A stretch of 64,000 nt of DNA. It comes from Treponema sp. (GTDB lineage: Bacteria; Spirochaetota; Spirochaetia; Treponematales; Breznakiellaceae). Below are positions 6,219 through 14,514 of this stretch, piece by piece (position 1 is the stretch's first letter; the number at the start of each line of letters is the position of its first letter). The stretch covers positions 1 through 64,000 of the forward strand of contig JAISAQ010000093.1 of NCBI GenBank assembly GCA_031266775.1, given 5' to 3'. The position numbers and the translations under genes are program-made. The notes below the pieces were generated by a model, which was not told where the DNA came from, searched no databases, and was given only the letters and a program-made list of their open reading frames with translations.

Positions 6219-9170
6219 ATGCCGGGAAACAAAAAGGCGCTTTACCTTATCGACGCCTATGGTCTTATATACCGCTCGTACTTCGCCTTTCTTTCCCGTC
6301 CATTAAGGAACGCCGCCGGACGGAATGTGTCGGCGCTGTTTGGCTTTTCAAGAACCCTCATAAGCCTCCTCTGTGAAGGGGCCCCCGCCTTTGACGGCAG
6401 GGGAAAGCTTCTTGCGGAGAGGCAAAGGCCCGGGCGGCTTGCGGCGGTCTTCGATTCCCGGACGCCGACCTTTAGGCATAAAATGTACGCCGAATACAAG
6501 GCGACAAGGCAGAAAGCCCCCGAGGACCTTCATGAACAGGTTCCCCTTGTGGAAGAAGTCCTTAACGCGCTGGGCGTTCCCGTTCTGCGCGTTGACGGTT
6601 ACGAGGCGGACGATATTATCGCCACGCTGGCGGGAATGGCCCGGGCCGAAGGGCGCCAGTGTTACATCATCTCGTCGGACAAGGATCTCCTGCAGCTTGT
6701 GGGCGGGGGCGCCTGGGAACTGCGGCCCGTCAAACCGGCCAGGGCGGGCCAGGGGGGAGATCCCCCTTCCCAGGCGCCGTCGGGCACGGTGGGGGGATTT
6801 CCCTTTGAGCTTGTGGGGCCCCAGGAAGTCAAGCTCGAATGGCAGGTTGCCCCGGAAAAGATGCTTGACCTCCTTTCGCTCACAGGCGACAGTTCCGACA
6901 ATGTTCCCGGCGTCAGGGGAATAGGAGAAAAAACCGCGGTCAAGCTCATGGCCCGTTACGGATCGCTTGACGGGATCTACGAAAACCTCGCCGGTATTGA
7001 AGGTTCCACGGGAAAGAAGCTGGCCGAAGGGAAAAAAGACGCCTTTTTTTCGCGGGATCTTATCAGGCTGGAAAACAAGGTTCCCCTTCCCCTTGCGGAC
7101 ATTGAGGAACTTTCCGTGGAAAACATTGACCGCGCGGGAGGGGCCGCGGTTTTGATGCGCGAAGGGATACGGCAGGCCGCCCGCACCCTTGATCCCGGCA
7201 TAAAGGACACTTCCCCCGCCCCGTCCGTAACGCCTCCCGGAGACGCCGCTTCCCCGGAGGGCCCAAAGGCCGGGGAGAGGCCCGCCATGCCTCCGCCGCC
7301 TTCCTCTCTCTTGGGAGAGGGGGTGTACCGCATTGTTTCCGGCATGAAGGAACTTGAAAAGATATTTGCCCTGGCAAAAAAACAAAAGTTCCTCGCGCTT
7401 GATTTTGAGACCGATTCCCTTGACGCCTGGAATTCCCGTCCCATAGGGATCTCGTTCTCGCTGAAACCAAAGGAGGCGTTTTACGCGCCGGTGGCCGCGC
7501 ACGGCCTTCCCTTTCCCGGCGCGGCGGCGGAAAACACTGGGGCGAAAAGCGCGGCAAAGGAAGGCGGCGCGGAAGGTGATTTTCTTGATCCTGTGGAGGT
7601 CCGTTCCCTTCTTGCCCCGCTGCTTGACGATCCGTCCATGACAATTGCCGCCCACAACGCCAAATACGACTACAAGGTAAGCCGGGGCTGGGGCATTCCG
7701 GAGTGGAAGTGCCGCATATGGGATACCATGGTCGCCGCGTGGGTAGATGATCCTGAGCGGAACAACTATTCCCTTGATTCACTTGCCGGCCATCATTTCG
7801 ATTATACTCCCATTACCTATAACGACGTTGTTCCCAAAGGCGGAACCTTCGATATGGTGGATCTGAAAACCGCATGCCGCTATTCGGCGGAAGACGCGGA
7901 TCTTACCGTGCGCCTAAAGGAGTACCTGGAGCCCCGGCTAAAAGAGACCGGATCGCTTTCACTCTTTTTGAATATGGAAATGCCCCTGCTTCCCATTCTT
8001 GCCGAAATGGAAGGAGCGGGAATAAGGATAGAAAGCGCCAGGCTTAAAAATTACGGGAAGGAGATGTTTGATGAAATGAACCGCGTTCAGGCGGAAGCCT
8101 GGAAAACGGTGGGCCATGAATTTAATCTTGGTTCCCCCAAACAGCTGCAGGAAGTGCTCTTCAGGGAACGGAAGCTCAGGCCGGGAAAAAAGACCAAAAC
8201 CGGCTATTCAACCGATGTTGACGTTCTTGAAGATCTTGCCCGCGAAGATCCTGTTCCGGCCCTTATCCTCCGGCACCGGACACTGGCGAAGCTCAGGTCA
8301 ACGTATGTGGACGCCCTTGTAGATACCGCCGACAGGGAAGGGCGCATTCACACAAGTTTTGTACAGACCGGCACCGCCACGGGCCGGCTTTCCAGCCGGG
8401 AGCCGAACCTCCAGAACATTCCCATACGCGAGGAAGAAGGGCGGCGCATCAGGGAGGCCTTTGCCGCCCGGCCGGGGAGCCTTCTTGTTTCGGCCGACTA
8501 CAGTCAGATAGAACTGGTTATTCTGGCGCACCTTTCGGAAGACAGGGAACTCTGCGCCGCCTTCCGCGAGGGCAAGGATGTACACGCCAGGACGGCGGCG
8601 CTCATCTTCGGCGTAAAAGAGGAAGACGTGCGGGGGGATCAGCGCCGTATTGCCAAGACAATTAACTTCGGGGTAATGTACGGGATGAGCGCCTTCCGCC
8701 TTGCCAACGAACTGGGGCTAAGCAGAACGGCCGCCGCGGCTTTTATAGACGCCTATTTCAAAACCTACTGGGGGGTAAGCCGCTTCATAGGAGAACTGAT
8801 ACAGCAGGCCGAAGAGAAAGGTTACGCCTCGACTATCTCCGGCCGCCGCCGCTATATACGGACGATCAACTCGCGGAACAAAACCGAAAAGGCCGCCGCC
8901 GAACGGGTCGCGGTCAACACGCCCATACAGGGCTCCGCCGCCGACATCGTAAAGACCGCGATGATAAAACTCGACGGGGCCCTCAAGGCGGCAAAGAGCC
9001 CCGCCCGCCTGCTTTTGCAGGTACATGACGAACTTATCCTTGAATGCCCCAAAGAGGCGGCGGAAGCGGCGGCAAAACTTGCGCGGGAAGTGATGGAAAA
9101 CGCGGTGAGCCTCCGCGTCCCGCTCCGGGTCAGCGTAGAGACCGGAAAGCGCTGGGGAGATTTCCATTAG
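6219..9170 (+). CDS. polA: DNA polymerase I
   Basis: The 983-residue enzyme fills gaps and removes primers during replication and repair. Domains in order are: a 5'-3' flap nuclease (about 1-300, with VDGYEADDIIATLA and SLTGDSSDNVPGVRGIGEKTA); a 3'-5' exonuclease whose motifs are intact (DFETD near 394, AHNAKYD, YSAEDAD); and the polymerase domain with motif A ADYSQIELVI (near 757), motif B KTINFGVMYG (near 810) and motif C VHDE (near 935). Low-complexity Gly/Pro/Ala inserts (about 170-190, 330-365, 430-445) make it longer than E. coli Pol I. ATG 6219 has a GGAGG site. Confidence 0.97.
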   Translation: MPGNKKALYLIDAYGLIYRSYFAFLSRPLRNAAGRNVSALFGFSRTLISLLCEGAPAFDGRGKLLAERQRPGRLAAVFDSRTPTFRHKMYAEYKATRQKAPEDLHEQVPLVEEVLNALGVPVLRVDGYEADDIIATLAGMARAEGRQCYIISSDKDLLQLVGGGAWELRPVKPARAGQGGDPPSQAPSGTVGGFPFELVGPQEVKLEWQVAPEKMLDLLSLTGDSSDNVPGVRGIGEKTAVKLMARYGSLDGIYENLAGIEGSTGKKLAEGKKDAFFSRDLIRLENKVPLPLADIEELSVENIDRAGGAAVLMREGIRQAARTLDPGIKDTSPAPSVTPPGDAASPEGPKAGERPAMPPPPSSLLGEGVYRIVSGMKELEKIFALAKKQKFLALDFETDSLDAWNSRPIGISFSLKPKEAFYAPVAAHGLPFPGAAAENTGAKSAAKEGGAEGDFLDPVEVRSLLAPLLDDPSMTIAAHNAKYDYKVSRGWGIPEWKCRIWDTMVAAWVDDPERNNYSLDSLAGHHFDYTPITYNDVVPKGGTFDMVDLKTACRYSAEDADLTVRLKEYLEPRLKETGSLSLFLNMEMPLLPILAEMEGAGIRIESARLKNYGKEMFDEMNRVQAEAWKTVGHEFNLGSPKQLQEVLFRERKLRPGKKTKTGYSTDVDVLEDLAREDPVPALILRHRTLAKLRSTYVDALVDTADREGRIHTSFVQTGTATGRLSSREPNLQNIPIREEEGRRIREAFAARPGSLLVSADYSQIELVILAHLSEDRELCAAFREGKDVHARTAALIFGVKEEDVRGDQRRIAKTINFGVMYGMSAFRLANELGLSRTAAAAFIDAYFKTYWGVSRFIGELIQQAEEKGYASTISGRRRYIRTINSRNKTEKAAAERVAVNTPIQGSAADIVKTAMIKLDGALKAAKSPARLLLQVHDELILECPKEAAEAAAKLAREVMENAVSLRVPLRVSVETGKRWGDFH

Positions 9171-9196
9171 ACGGGCGGCATGGCAGAAGCATACAG

Positions 9197-9214
9197 GACA
9201 AAAAAGCGTAAACA
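9197..9214 (+). repeat. 18-bp direct repeat flanking the AT-rich FAD gene, left copy
   Basis: GACAAAAAAGCGTAAACA at 9197-9214 recurs without mismatch at 10564-10581. The two copies bracket the AT-rich gene 9250-10287. GTTAGGCG (near 9221) and its complement CGCCTAAC (near 10352) also bracket it. Confidence 0.6.
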
Positions 9215-9249
9215 AGGCCTGTTAGGCGCAGTTGGGGCGTATTCATTGT

Positions 9250-10287
9250 TTATTTCCTTATTGTTTTTATCCCGCTTTTCATTATTATCTTTCTCAAAAT
9301 TTTATTGTACATAAAAGGCATTTTAAATATCTTGAATAGTAATTTAATTCTAATTCCCAGTGTACCCATAAAATATTTGTATCCAATATTGTCAAAATCA
9401 CTATTTATTATTTCCGCCAGTTTTTTTGCACTCTCCATGGAATAACTAATTCCTTCTAAAGAACTTGGGCTGATCATGCCTGCCGCTTCCCCTATTAAAT
9501 ATGATCCATTTTTTCCTGCACACGTACCCATAACCCCTTTATTCAAATATACAAAACAGCCTTCTCTTTTTACCAATTCTCCAAAAGAAATCCCGGTATT
9601 TTTCATTTTCTCTTTTAACTTCTCAAATCTTGTATTCATATCCTTCACGGGAAATGCCCCTCCAATAATAAAATAATTGTCTTTGGATATTGTCCAGCAA
9701 TACGAATCTGTTATCTCCTTGTCAAAGATGCAAGAATAAAAAGGGGAATTTTTGTTATCCTTGTACCATTCCTGAATAGATATATATTTTTGTATTTTGC
9801 TTTTCGGGTAAAATGTATTTCGAACAATGGAATTTGCGCCATCGGCCCCAATTATTATTCTTGATTTTTCCATTCTTTTTATTCCGTCTGTTTTTAATAT
9901 TAAGCTGTATGTATTATTTTCCTTCTCTATCTTTGTACAGATAGTATTATTGTTTATTTCTATATTGGCTGGAATTAACGAGATTAAAAAATCGTCAAAT
10001 TTTGCCCTGTTCATATTTATATAGAATCTATGATAAAATTTCTCAATATGGTTATCCAGGTCTATGGTTTTTACAGAGAATATTTGGGGATCGACTAAAA
10101 CATCTTTTGGCAAACAAATATCAAACTGAGCCAATATTTTCTGTGCGTCCGGGGATAACAGACCTCCACAGCATTTGCCGGTTTCAGGTTTTTTTCTGTC
10201 TATTGCAATTACTTTGTACTTTTTGTCTAACAGCCTTGCCAATGTAGCGCCGGCGGGTCCTAATCCAATAATTGCAATGTCATACAC
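9250..10287 (-). CDS. FAD-dependent oxidoreductase, geranylgeranyl-reductase-like (AT-rich, probably acquired)
   Basis: The 345-residue product opens with a dinucleotide-binding motif (YDIAIIGLGPAGATLARLL, then IDRK) and has a CCGGLLSPDAQK segment seen in flavin-dependent dehydrogenases of the geranylgeranyl reductase/lycopene cyclase group. A second FAD motif (IIGADGANS) lies near 155, and GEAAGMISPSSLEGI near 270 closes the FAD site. Substrate unknown. The start is taken as GTG 10287 because GGAGGG lies 7 nt upstream; the ATG at 10302 overlaps that ribosome site. Base composition is far more AT-rich than both neighbours, with many AAA and ATT codons, and an 18-bp direct repeat flanks it: signs of lateral transfer. 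Confidence 0.75.
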   Translation of the reverse strand: MYDIAIIGLGPAGATLARLLDKKYKVIAIDRKKPETGKCCGGLLSPDAQKILAQFDICLPKDVLVDPQIFSVKTIDLDNHIEKFYHRFYINMNRAKFDDFLISLIPANIEINNNTICTKIEKENNTYSLILKTDGIKRMEKSRIIIGADGANSIVRNTFYPKSKIQKYISIQEWYKDNKNSPFYSCIFDKEITDSYCWTISKDNYFIIGGAFPVKDMNTRFEKLKEKMKNTGISFGELVKREGCFVYLNKGVMGTCAGKNGSYLIGEAAGMISPSSLEGISYSMESAKKLAEIINSDFDNIGYKYFMGTLGIRIKLLFKIFKMPFMYNKILRKIIMKSGIKTIRK

Positions 10288-10484
10288 TTGAAAACCCTCC
10301 ATAATTTCATTCGGGATTTTACAATATTTTTTAAAACATGTTTAGCCTCCATTACGCCTAACGTTCCGGCCGTTTAGAGGATGCTGCTTGCGCGGCAATC
10401 AGAAAGTTTTGGCGGCCCGGATAAGGGCTTTGCGCGGCATCGTACCGAAGGGACGCGACCAGGGTCGTCAAAATGCGGGTGGAG

Positions 10485-10524
10485 AAAAACCGCACAAAGG
10501 GCGTAAGCCCGGCTGCGGTTTTTT
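10485..10524 (+). terminator. Strong intrinsic terminator-like hairpin
   Basis: AAAAACCGCA (10485-10494) pairs with TGCGGTTTTT (10514-10523). Inside is GGGC-GTAA-GCCC (10499-10510), a stem capped by a GNRA tetraloop, and a T-run follows. Read on the plus strand it is a textbook intrinsic terminator, though no gene precedes it on that strand within 1 kb. An untranslated RNA could end here. Confidence 0.55.
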
Positions 10525-10563
10525 GTAGCTCGATCCGTCCAACAGGCCCGGTAAGGCCTGCAA

Positions 10564-10581
10564 GACAAAAAAGCGTAAACA
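10564..10581 (+). repeat. 18-bp direct repeat flanking the AT-rich FAD gene, right copy
   Basis: GACAAAAAAGCGTAAACA, identical to 9197-9214. It lies about 280 bp upstream of the FAD gene start, beyond the IS110-like segment, so the repeated unit would include that segment as well. Confidence 0.6.
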
Positions 10582-10620
10582 GTCCCTACACCGTTTTTTC
10601 CCACGGATTGTCTTTCTTGT

Positions 10621-10661
10621 TTGAAGCTGTTCCAAAACTTCAGTTTTTGGAACAGCTTCAA
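10621..10661. repeat. Palindrome with 17-bp arms
   Basis: TTGAAGCTGTTCCAAAA (10621-10637) and its exact complement (10645-10661) flank a 7-nt loop. It belongs to a family of similar palindromes in this window (20883, 23503) that share a GTTC-CAAAA...TTTTGGAAC-like core. Confidence 0.65.
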
Positions 10662-10702
10662 TTCTCTTAAATTATTTATTTCCATATTTTCAGAAACTGG
10701 AC

Positions 10703-10733
10703 TTGTTTAGTAACCCGATTGGTTACTAAACAA
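10703..10733. repeat. Palindrome with 13-bp arms
   Basis: TTGTTTAGTAACC (10703-10715) and GGTTACTAAACAA (10721-10733) flank CGATT. No coding frame spans it. It is the second of three adjacent palindromes. Confidence 0.6.
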
Positions 10734-10739
10734 ATCTTG

Positions 10740-10781
10740 CGATTTTTCAGGCTAAAGCATGGCTTTAGCCTTGCAAAATCG
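10740..10781. repeat. Nested palindrome
   Basis: CGATTTT (10740-10746) pairs with AAAATCG (10775-10781), and inside GGCTAAAGC (10750-10758) pairs with GCTTTAGCC (10762-10770). Its GCGATTTTTCAGGC start matches the hairpin at 5504-5517. Confidence 0.55.
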
Positions 10782-11163
10782 TATTTTTAAGCGGAAGTTG
10801 TTCAATAACTGAAGTTTTTAGAGGTCCCCTTTTGTAAATTTTTCAGAAAAGATGGCGCGCTGCAGGTCCGTATATGTTTCGCCCGCCGTTGACGGGCTCG
10901 GGGTTCCGTGTAGCCAGGTCATTTGCTTCCTCGCCGGTTTTGACGCGCGCGCTTGTACGCATGGGGGAATCCGTATATACTTACACTGATCATGCGGGTA
11001 TCTTCCATTATTTTTCTTCCCGTAAGGCGCCGGTGCTGTTCGTGTCTTGCGGTGATTCTCGAAAGCATAGCGACAGGTTTTCCCGCCGGTCTTACAGTGG
11101 TTCTTTTTGGATACTTTGCCGGCCTTGCCGGTGCCAGGCGGCGGTGTTTCTGCGAGGTTCTTT

Positions 11164-13809
11164 TTGAACGGCTTTCCGGCGCTTCCCGCCAACCCTGACG
11201 GCGGGGAATTGCCCCCGGGCAGCGAAAGTTCCCGTGAACGGCCAGACGGGGACCGTGAAAATTTCCAGGGATATATTGTGCACTGTTACGCCGATCCGGG
11301 GCGGAACCGGCTTTACTGTGCCGGCCGCCTTGATGACGGAAGATCCTTTGCCGCGGTGGAGGAAGCGTGGCGGCCCTTTATTCATGTTTTTGAGGAAGAC
11401 AGGAAAAGGGTCCTTTCTTCTCTTGCATCCCTGCGTTTCAGGGAAAGCCGTTCGGATCTGGAATCCTTTGCGGGAAGGGAAAGGCTCCTCCGTCTTGATT
11501 TTTTCCGTTACGGCGATCGTCTCCGGGCAGCGGATCTTCTGGAGGCGGCCGGCATTCCCAGTCCCGACGCGGATATAAAACCGGCGGTTCTTTTTCTTTC
11601 CGAAAAAAAGATACTGGGGCCCGTGTTAATAGAAGGCCGCGCCGGGGCGGGGCGCCGCGCCGGCATTGTGATACTGGAGCCCCGGTTTACCCCCTGCGAC
11701 GCTCCGGCTGTCCTGCCCCTCATCGTCGCGTCGGTAGACATAGAAACCGATACCAGGGACAATTCAATCCGCGCGATAGCGGTGGTCTGCGCCCGCGGCG
11801 CGGACATGGACTCAGGCGGTCCGGGGGCGGCCGGCTCCGGGGAAGCGCCGGGCGGAAGCGGCATTGTCCGGGTGCGCCTCTCTCATGGCGCGGAGGCTTC
11901 AGGCGGGGAGGGCGGTCTTTTTTTTCACGAGGACGAAGCGTCCCTTCTTGCCGCGTTCTTTGAGGACATAAGGCGCATGGACCCGGATATTCTTACCGGG
12001 TGGAATTTTCTTGATTTTGATTTCCGCGTCATGGCCGAACGCTGCGGGAAACTCGGCGTCCCGTTCAGGCCGGGAAGATCCTCGGACGAGGGGAAATTTT
12101 TCCCCGGTTCGGGCCGCCGTTCCGCCGCCGCGATTGCGCCGGGCCGCCAGGTGATAGACGCGCTTCGCATAGTGCGTTCGGGCTTCCAGGGTTCATCCCG
12201 GGGACCTGGGGACTTTACCCTTGAGGCCGTTTCACGCGCCGTGCTGGGAGAGGGGAAATCCGTCGCCTCATCGGGCAAAAACAAGATTGCCGATCTCGAC
12301 AGGCTCTACGCGGAAGACCCCCGGCTGTTCGGCGGGTACTGCCGGAGGGACGCCGAACTTGTTCTTCGCATACTTGCGAAAACAGGGCTCTTTACCTTAA
12401 CGGTAAAACGGGCCCTTTTAACCGGGGCGGGCATCGACAAGGCGTGGACCAGCGTCGTGAGTTTTGAGCGCATCTACGGCATAGAACTTGCCCGGAGGAA
12501 CACGGCGCCGCCTCCTCCTTCCGCGGACAGCGTTTCCGGCGCGGCGGGAGGAACCGTTCTTGATCCTCTGCCGGGGCTTTTCGGTAATGTCGCCGTCTTT
12601 GATTTCCGCAGCCTTTATCCCACAATAATCAGGACCTTTAACATCGATCCGCTTGCCCGCGCCAGAAGCGGCGTACAAAGACAGGATAACGCCGGTTTGG
12701 ACGCCCGCGCGGAGGACGCCATTACCGCTCCCAACGGCGCGTCCTTTTCACGAAGTCCGGGCGTGCTTCCTTCCCTTATTGCCGGATATTTTTCGGCGCG
12801 CCGGAAGGCCATGGACGAAGGGGACGAAACCGCCGCCAGGGTGTACAAGATCCTCATGAACAGTTTTTACGGGGTCATGGGTACTTCGGCATGCCGTTAC
12901 GGACGGACCGATCTTGCCGGGGCCATCACGTCCTTTGCCCGCAAATGGCTTTATTTTTCAAGGGACTGGTTTACCGGAAAGGGCTTCAGCGTGCTCTACG
13001 GGGATACCGATTCCCTGTTTGTTGAAACAGGATTCGGCGACGAGGCGGCCTCCGGTGATTTTCTTGTTCCCTGTGAAAAACTTGCCGGGGAACTTAACGC
13101 CTTTCTTTCCGAAACAATATGGAAGGAGTACCGCCTTGAATCCTTTATGGAGCTCCGCTTTGAAAAAGCGTACCGCCGTTTTCTTATTCCGCCGCTCAGG
13201 GCGCCGCACACGGGGGCCGCGCCTTCCTCAGGCGGGCACGAAGGGCAGCGGGGCAGGGCCAAAGGATACGGGGGTTATCTTGTTAACGCGGACGGCTCGT
13301 ATACGGTTGAGGTCAAGGGAATGGAGGCGGTGCGGAGCGACGTTACCCCCCTTGCCCGCCGGCTGCAGGTGGAGCTTCTTGAACTGGTTTTTTCCGGGGC
13401 GGATGAGGATGCGTTCAGGAAGAAGATACGCGGCTGTCTTGAAGATCTCCGTTCGGGAAAACTTGACGGCGAACTTGTGTACCGCAAGCGGCTTTCGCGG
13501 CCGCCTGAATCGTATACGTCTTCCACTCCTCCCCAGGTAAAGGCAGCCCGCGCCCTGGGCTGGAAGGGCCGCCGGGGCGCCGTGGAATTTGTGTGGACCA
13601 GAACGGGCGCGGAACCCTATGCCGATGAAAACCGCGTTCTTCTTCCCCACAGCCCGCTTGATTATGATCATTACGCCGGTTCACAGGTGCTTCCCGTTGC
13701 CCTGTCCATTGCCTCGGCTGTCCACTGGGACATATCTGTTTTTTTTGAAGGCAAAAGCGGCCGCCGTTACGCGCATGAAAACGGACAGGCCGAATTTGAT
13801 TTTGGCTGA
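11164..13809 (+). CDS. polB: Family-B DNA polymerase (Pol II-like)
   Basis: A replicative/repair-type family-B polymerase with proofreading. Exonuclease motifs are intact: Exo I VDIETD (near 190), Exo II NFLDFDFRV, Exo III YCRRDAEL. Polymerase motif A is DFRSLYPT (near 480), motif B KILMNSFYG (near 562) and motif C YGDTDS (near 612). E. coli Pol II is about 100 residues shorter; the extra length is mainly Gly/Ala/Ser-rich inserts near 215-255 and 680-700. The start is uncertain: TTG 11164 has GAGG 6 nt upstream, while TTG 11107 and GTG 11131 are in frame without a ribosome site. It converges on dhaL. Confidence 0.92.
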   Translation: MNGFPALPANPDGGELPPGSESSRERPDGDRENFQGYIVHCYADPGRNRLYCAGRLDDGRSFAAVEEAWRPFIHVFEEDRKRVLSSLASLRFRESRSDLESFAGRERLLRLDFFRYGDRLRAADLLEAAGIPSPDADIKPAVLFLSEKKILGPVLIEGRAGAGRRAGIVILEPRFTPCDAPAVLPLIVASVDIETDTRDNSIRAIAVVCARGADMDSGGPGAAGSGEAPGGSGIVRVRLSHGAEASGGEGGLFFHEDEASLLAAFFEDIRRMDPDILTGWNFLDFDFRVMAERCGKLGVPFRPGRSSDEGKFFPGSGRRSAAAIAPGRQVIDALRIVRSGFQGSSRGPGDFTLEAVSRAVLGEGKSVASSGKNKIADLDRLYAEDPRLFGGYCRRDAELVLRILAKTGLFTLTVKRALLTGAGIDKAWTSVVSFERIYGIELARRNTAPPPPSADSVSGAAGGTVLDPLPGLFGNVAVFDFRSLYPTIIRTFNIDPLARARSGVQRQDNAGLDARAEDAITAPNGASFSRSPGVLPSLIAGYFSARRKAMDEGDETAARVYKILMNSFYGVMGTSACRYGRTDLAGAITSFARKWLYFSRDWFTGKGFSVLYGDTDSLFVETGFGDEAASGDFLVPCEKLAGELNAFLSETIWKEYRLESFMELRFEKAYRRFLIPPLRAPHTGAAPSSGGHEGQRGRAKGYGGYLVNADGSYTVEVKGMEAVRSDVTPLARRLQVELLELVFSGADEDAFRKKIRGCLEDLRSGKLDGELVYRKRLSRPPESYTSSTPPQVKAARALGWKGRRGAVEFVWTRTGAEPYADENRVLLPHSPLDYDHYAGSQVLPVALSIASAVHWDISVFFEGKSGRRYAHENGQAEFDFG

Positions 13810-13821
13810 AATGAAGAACCC

Positions 13822-13870
13822 GGAAGCGGGCCCGAAGCAGGCAAACAAGCTCGCCTGCATGGCCGCTTCC
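13822..13870. terminator. Bidirectional terminator hairpin between polB and dhaL
   Basis: GGAAGCGG (13822-13829) pairs with CCGCTTCC (13863-13870), with an inner GCAGGC/GCCTGC stem. It lies between two convergent genes, 13 bp after the polB stop and 2 bp before the dhaL stop. Confidence 0.55.
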
Positions 13871-13872
13871 GG

Positions 13873-14514
13873 TCAGGCGCACAGTTCCGTTATGCCGTCC
13901 GCCATGGCTTCAAGGATGATCCTGCACGAAGTAGCGCCCGCGTCATGGACTCCTTTGGAGCGTTCCCCGAGGCGGCTTGAACGGCCGAACTTCGCCTCGA
14001 GGTCCTTTGTGGATTCCCAGCCGAGGGCCGCCGCTTCCTTTAATCCGGCAAGGGCCGCCGCGAGATCCGTTTCCTGTTCGGCGGCGGCGTCCATGGCGTC
14101 GCAGGCGGGAGCCAGGGTATCGATGAGGGTTTTGTCGCCGGGACGGGCTTCCACAATATCGTAAAGGGCAAGCAGGGAGGAACGCAGCATGGCCGCAAGT
14201 TCGGAAGTTCCAATCTCGTCATATTCCGAACCGGTTTCCGCCATCTGCATGAAGATCGTTCCATAAATAGGGCCCATGGAACCTCCTATTTTGCTGAAGA
14301 GAAGGTTTCCCAGTTCGTCCAGCCCTTCGGTAAAGCCCGCCTCCCGGCCCGCTATGCTTTCGGCAAACATGGTAAAGCCCTTGTTCATGTTCATGCCGTG
14401 ATCCCCGTCGCCTATGAGGCCGTCCACTTCGGAAAGGTAATCTTTGTTCTTTTGCACGGCCTCCGCCATTTTAAGCAGCACCGTTTTTCCGCCGCTGTTT
14501 TTGAAAGCGCTCAT
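13873..14514 (-). CDS. dhaL: Dihydroxyacetone kinase subunit L (nucleotide-binding)
   Basis: DhaL carries the ADP/ATP used to phosphorylate the substrate held by DhaK. The 213-residue product has the DGLIGDGDHGMNMNKGF motif with the metal-binding Asp residues, then GSMGPIYG and a C-terminal DPGATS-like segment (HDAGATSCRII). Start ATG 14514 overlaps the dhaK stop (ATGA), so the two are translationally coupled. The PTS partner gene dhaM is not next to them; such pairs often use ATP directly, or DhaM may lie elsewhere. Confidence 0.9.
   Translation of the reverse strand: MSAFKNSGGKTVLLKMAEAVQKNKDYLSEVDGLIGDGDHGMNMNKGFTMFAESIAGREAGFTEGLDELGNLLFSKIGGSMGPIYGTIFMQMAETGSEYDEIGTSELAAMLRSSLLALYDIVEARPGDKTLIDTLAPACDAMDAAAEQETDLAAALAGLKEAAALGWESTKDLEAKFGRSSRLGERSKGVHDAGATSCRIILEAMADGITELCA

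Larger units (their letters stand above)
10288..11163. other. Gene-poor, hairpin-rich region between the FAD gene and polB
   Basis: No convincing gene was found. The region holds a 24-nt stretch (10383-10406) nearly identical to part of the IS110 left end at 256-279. A strong hairpin with a GTAA tetraloop and T6 tail (10485-10524), the right 18-bp repeat copy (10564-10581) and three long palindromes (10621-10661, 10703-10733, 10740-10781) follow. After these comes a half copy of a palindrome also found at 20884. Small frames exist (for example plus-strand 10953-11198, hydrophobic), but none has a ribosome site or known family. Confidence 0.5.

Noticed and set aside
9220-10360. Integron gene cassette with attC-like GTTAGGC/GCCTAAC ends around the AT-rich FAD gene
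   Set aside because: The 7-bp cores fit GTTRRRY and RYYYAAC, but no paired second core lies at attC distance on either side, and no long imperfect palindrome or integrase gene is present.
10374-10685. Minus-strand 103-codon frame
   Set aside because: It runs through the 17-bp-arm palindrome and a terminator hairpin and has no family resemblance.
10953-11198. Small hydrophobic membrane protein upstream of polB
   Set aside because: No ribosome site, many rare codon choices for this window and extensive overlap with the polB start; no recognised family.
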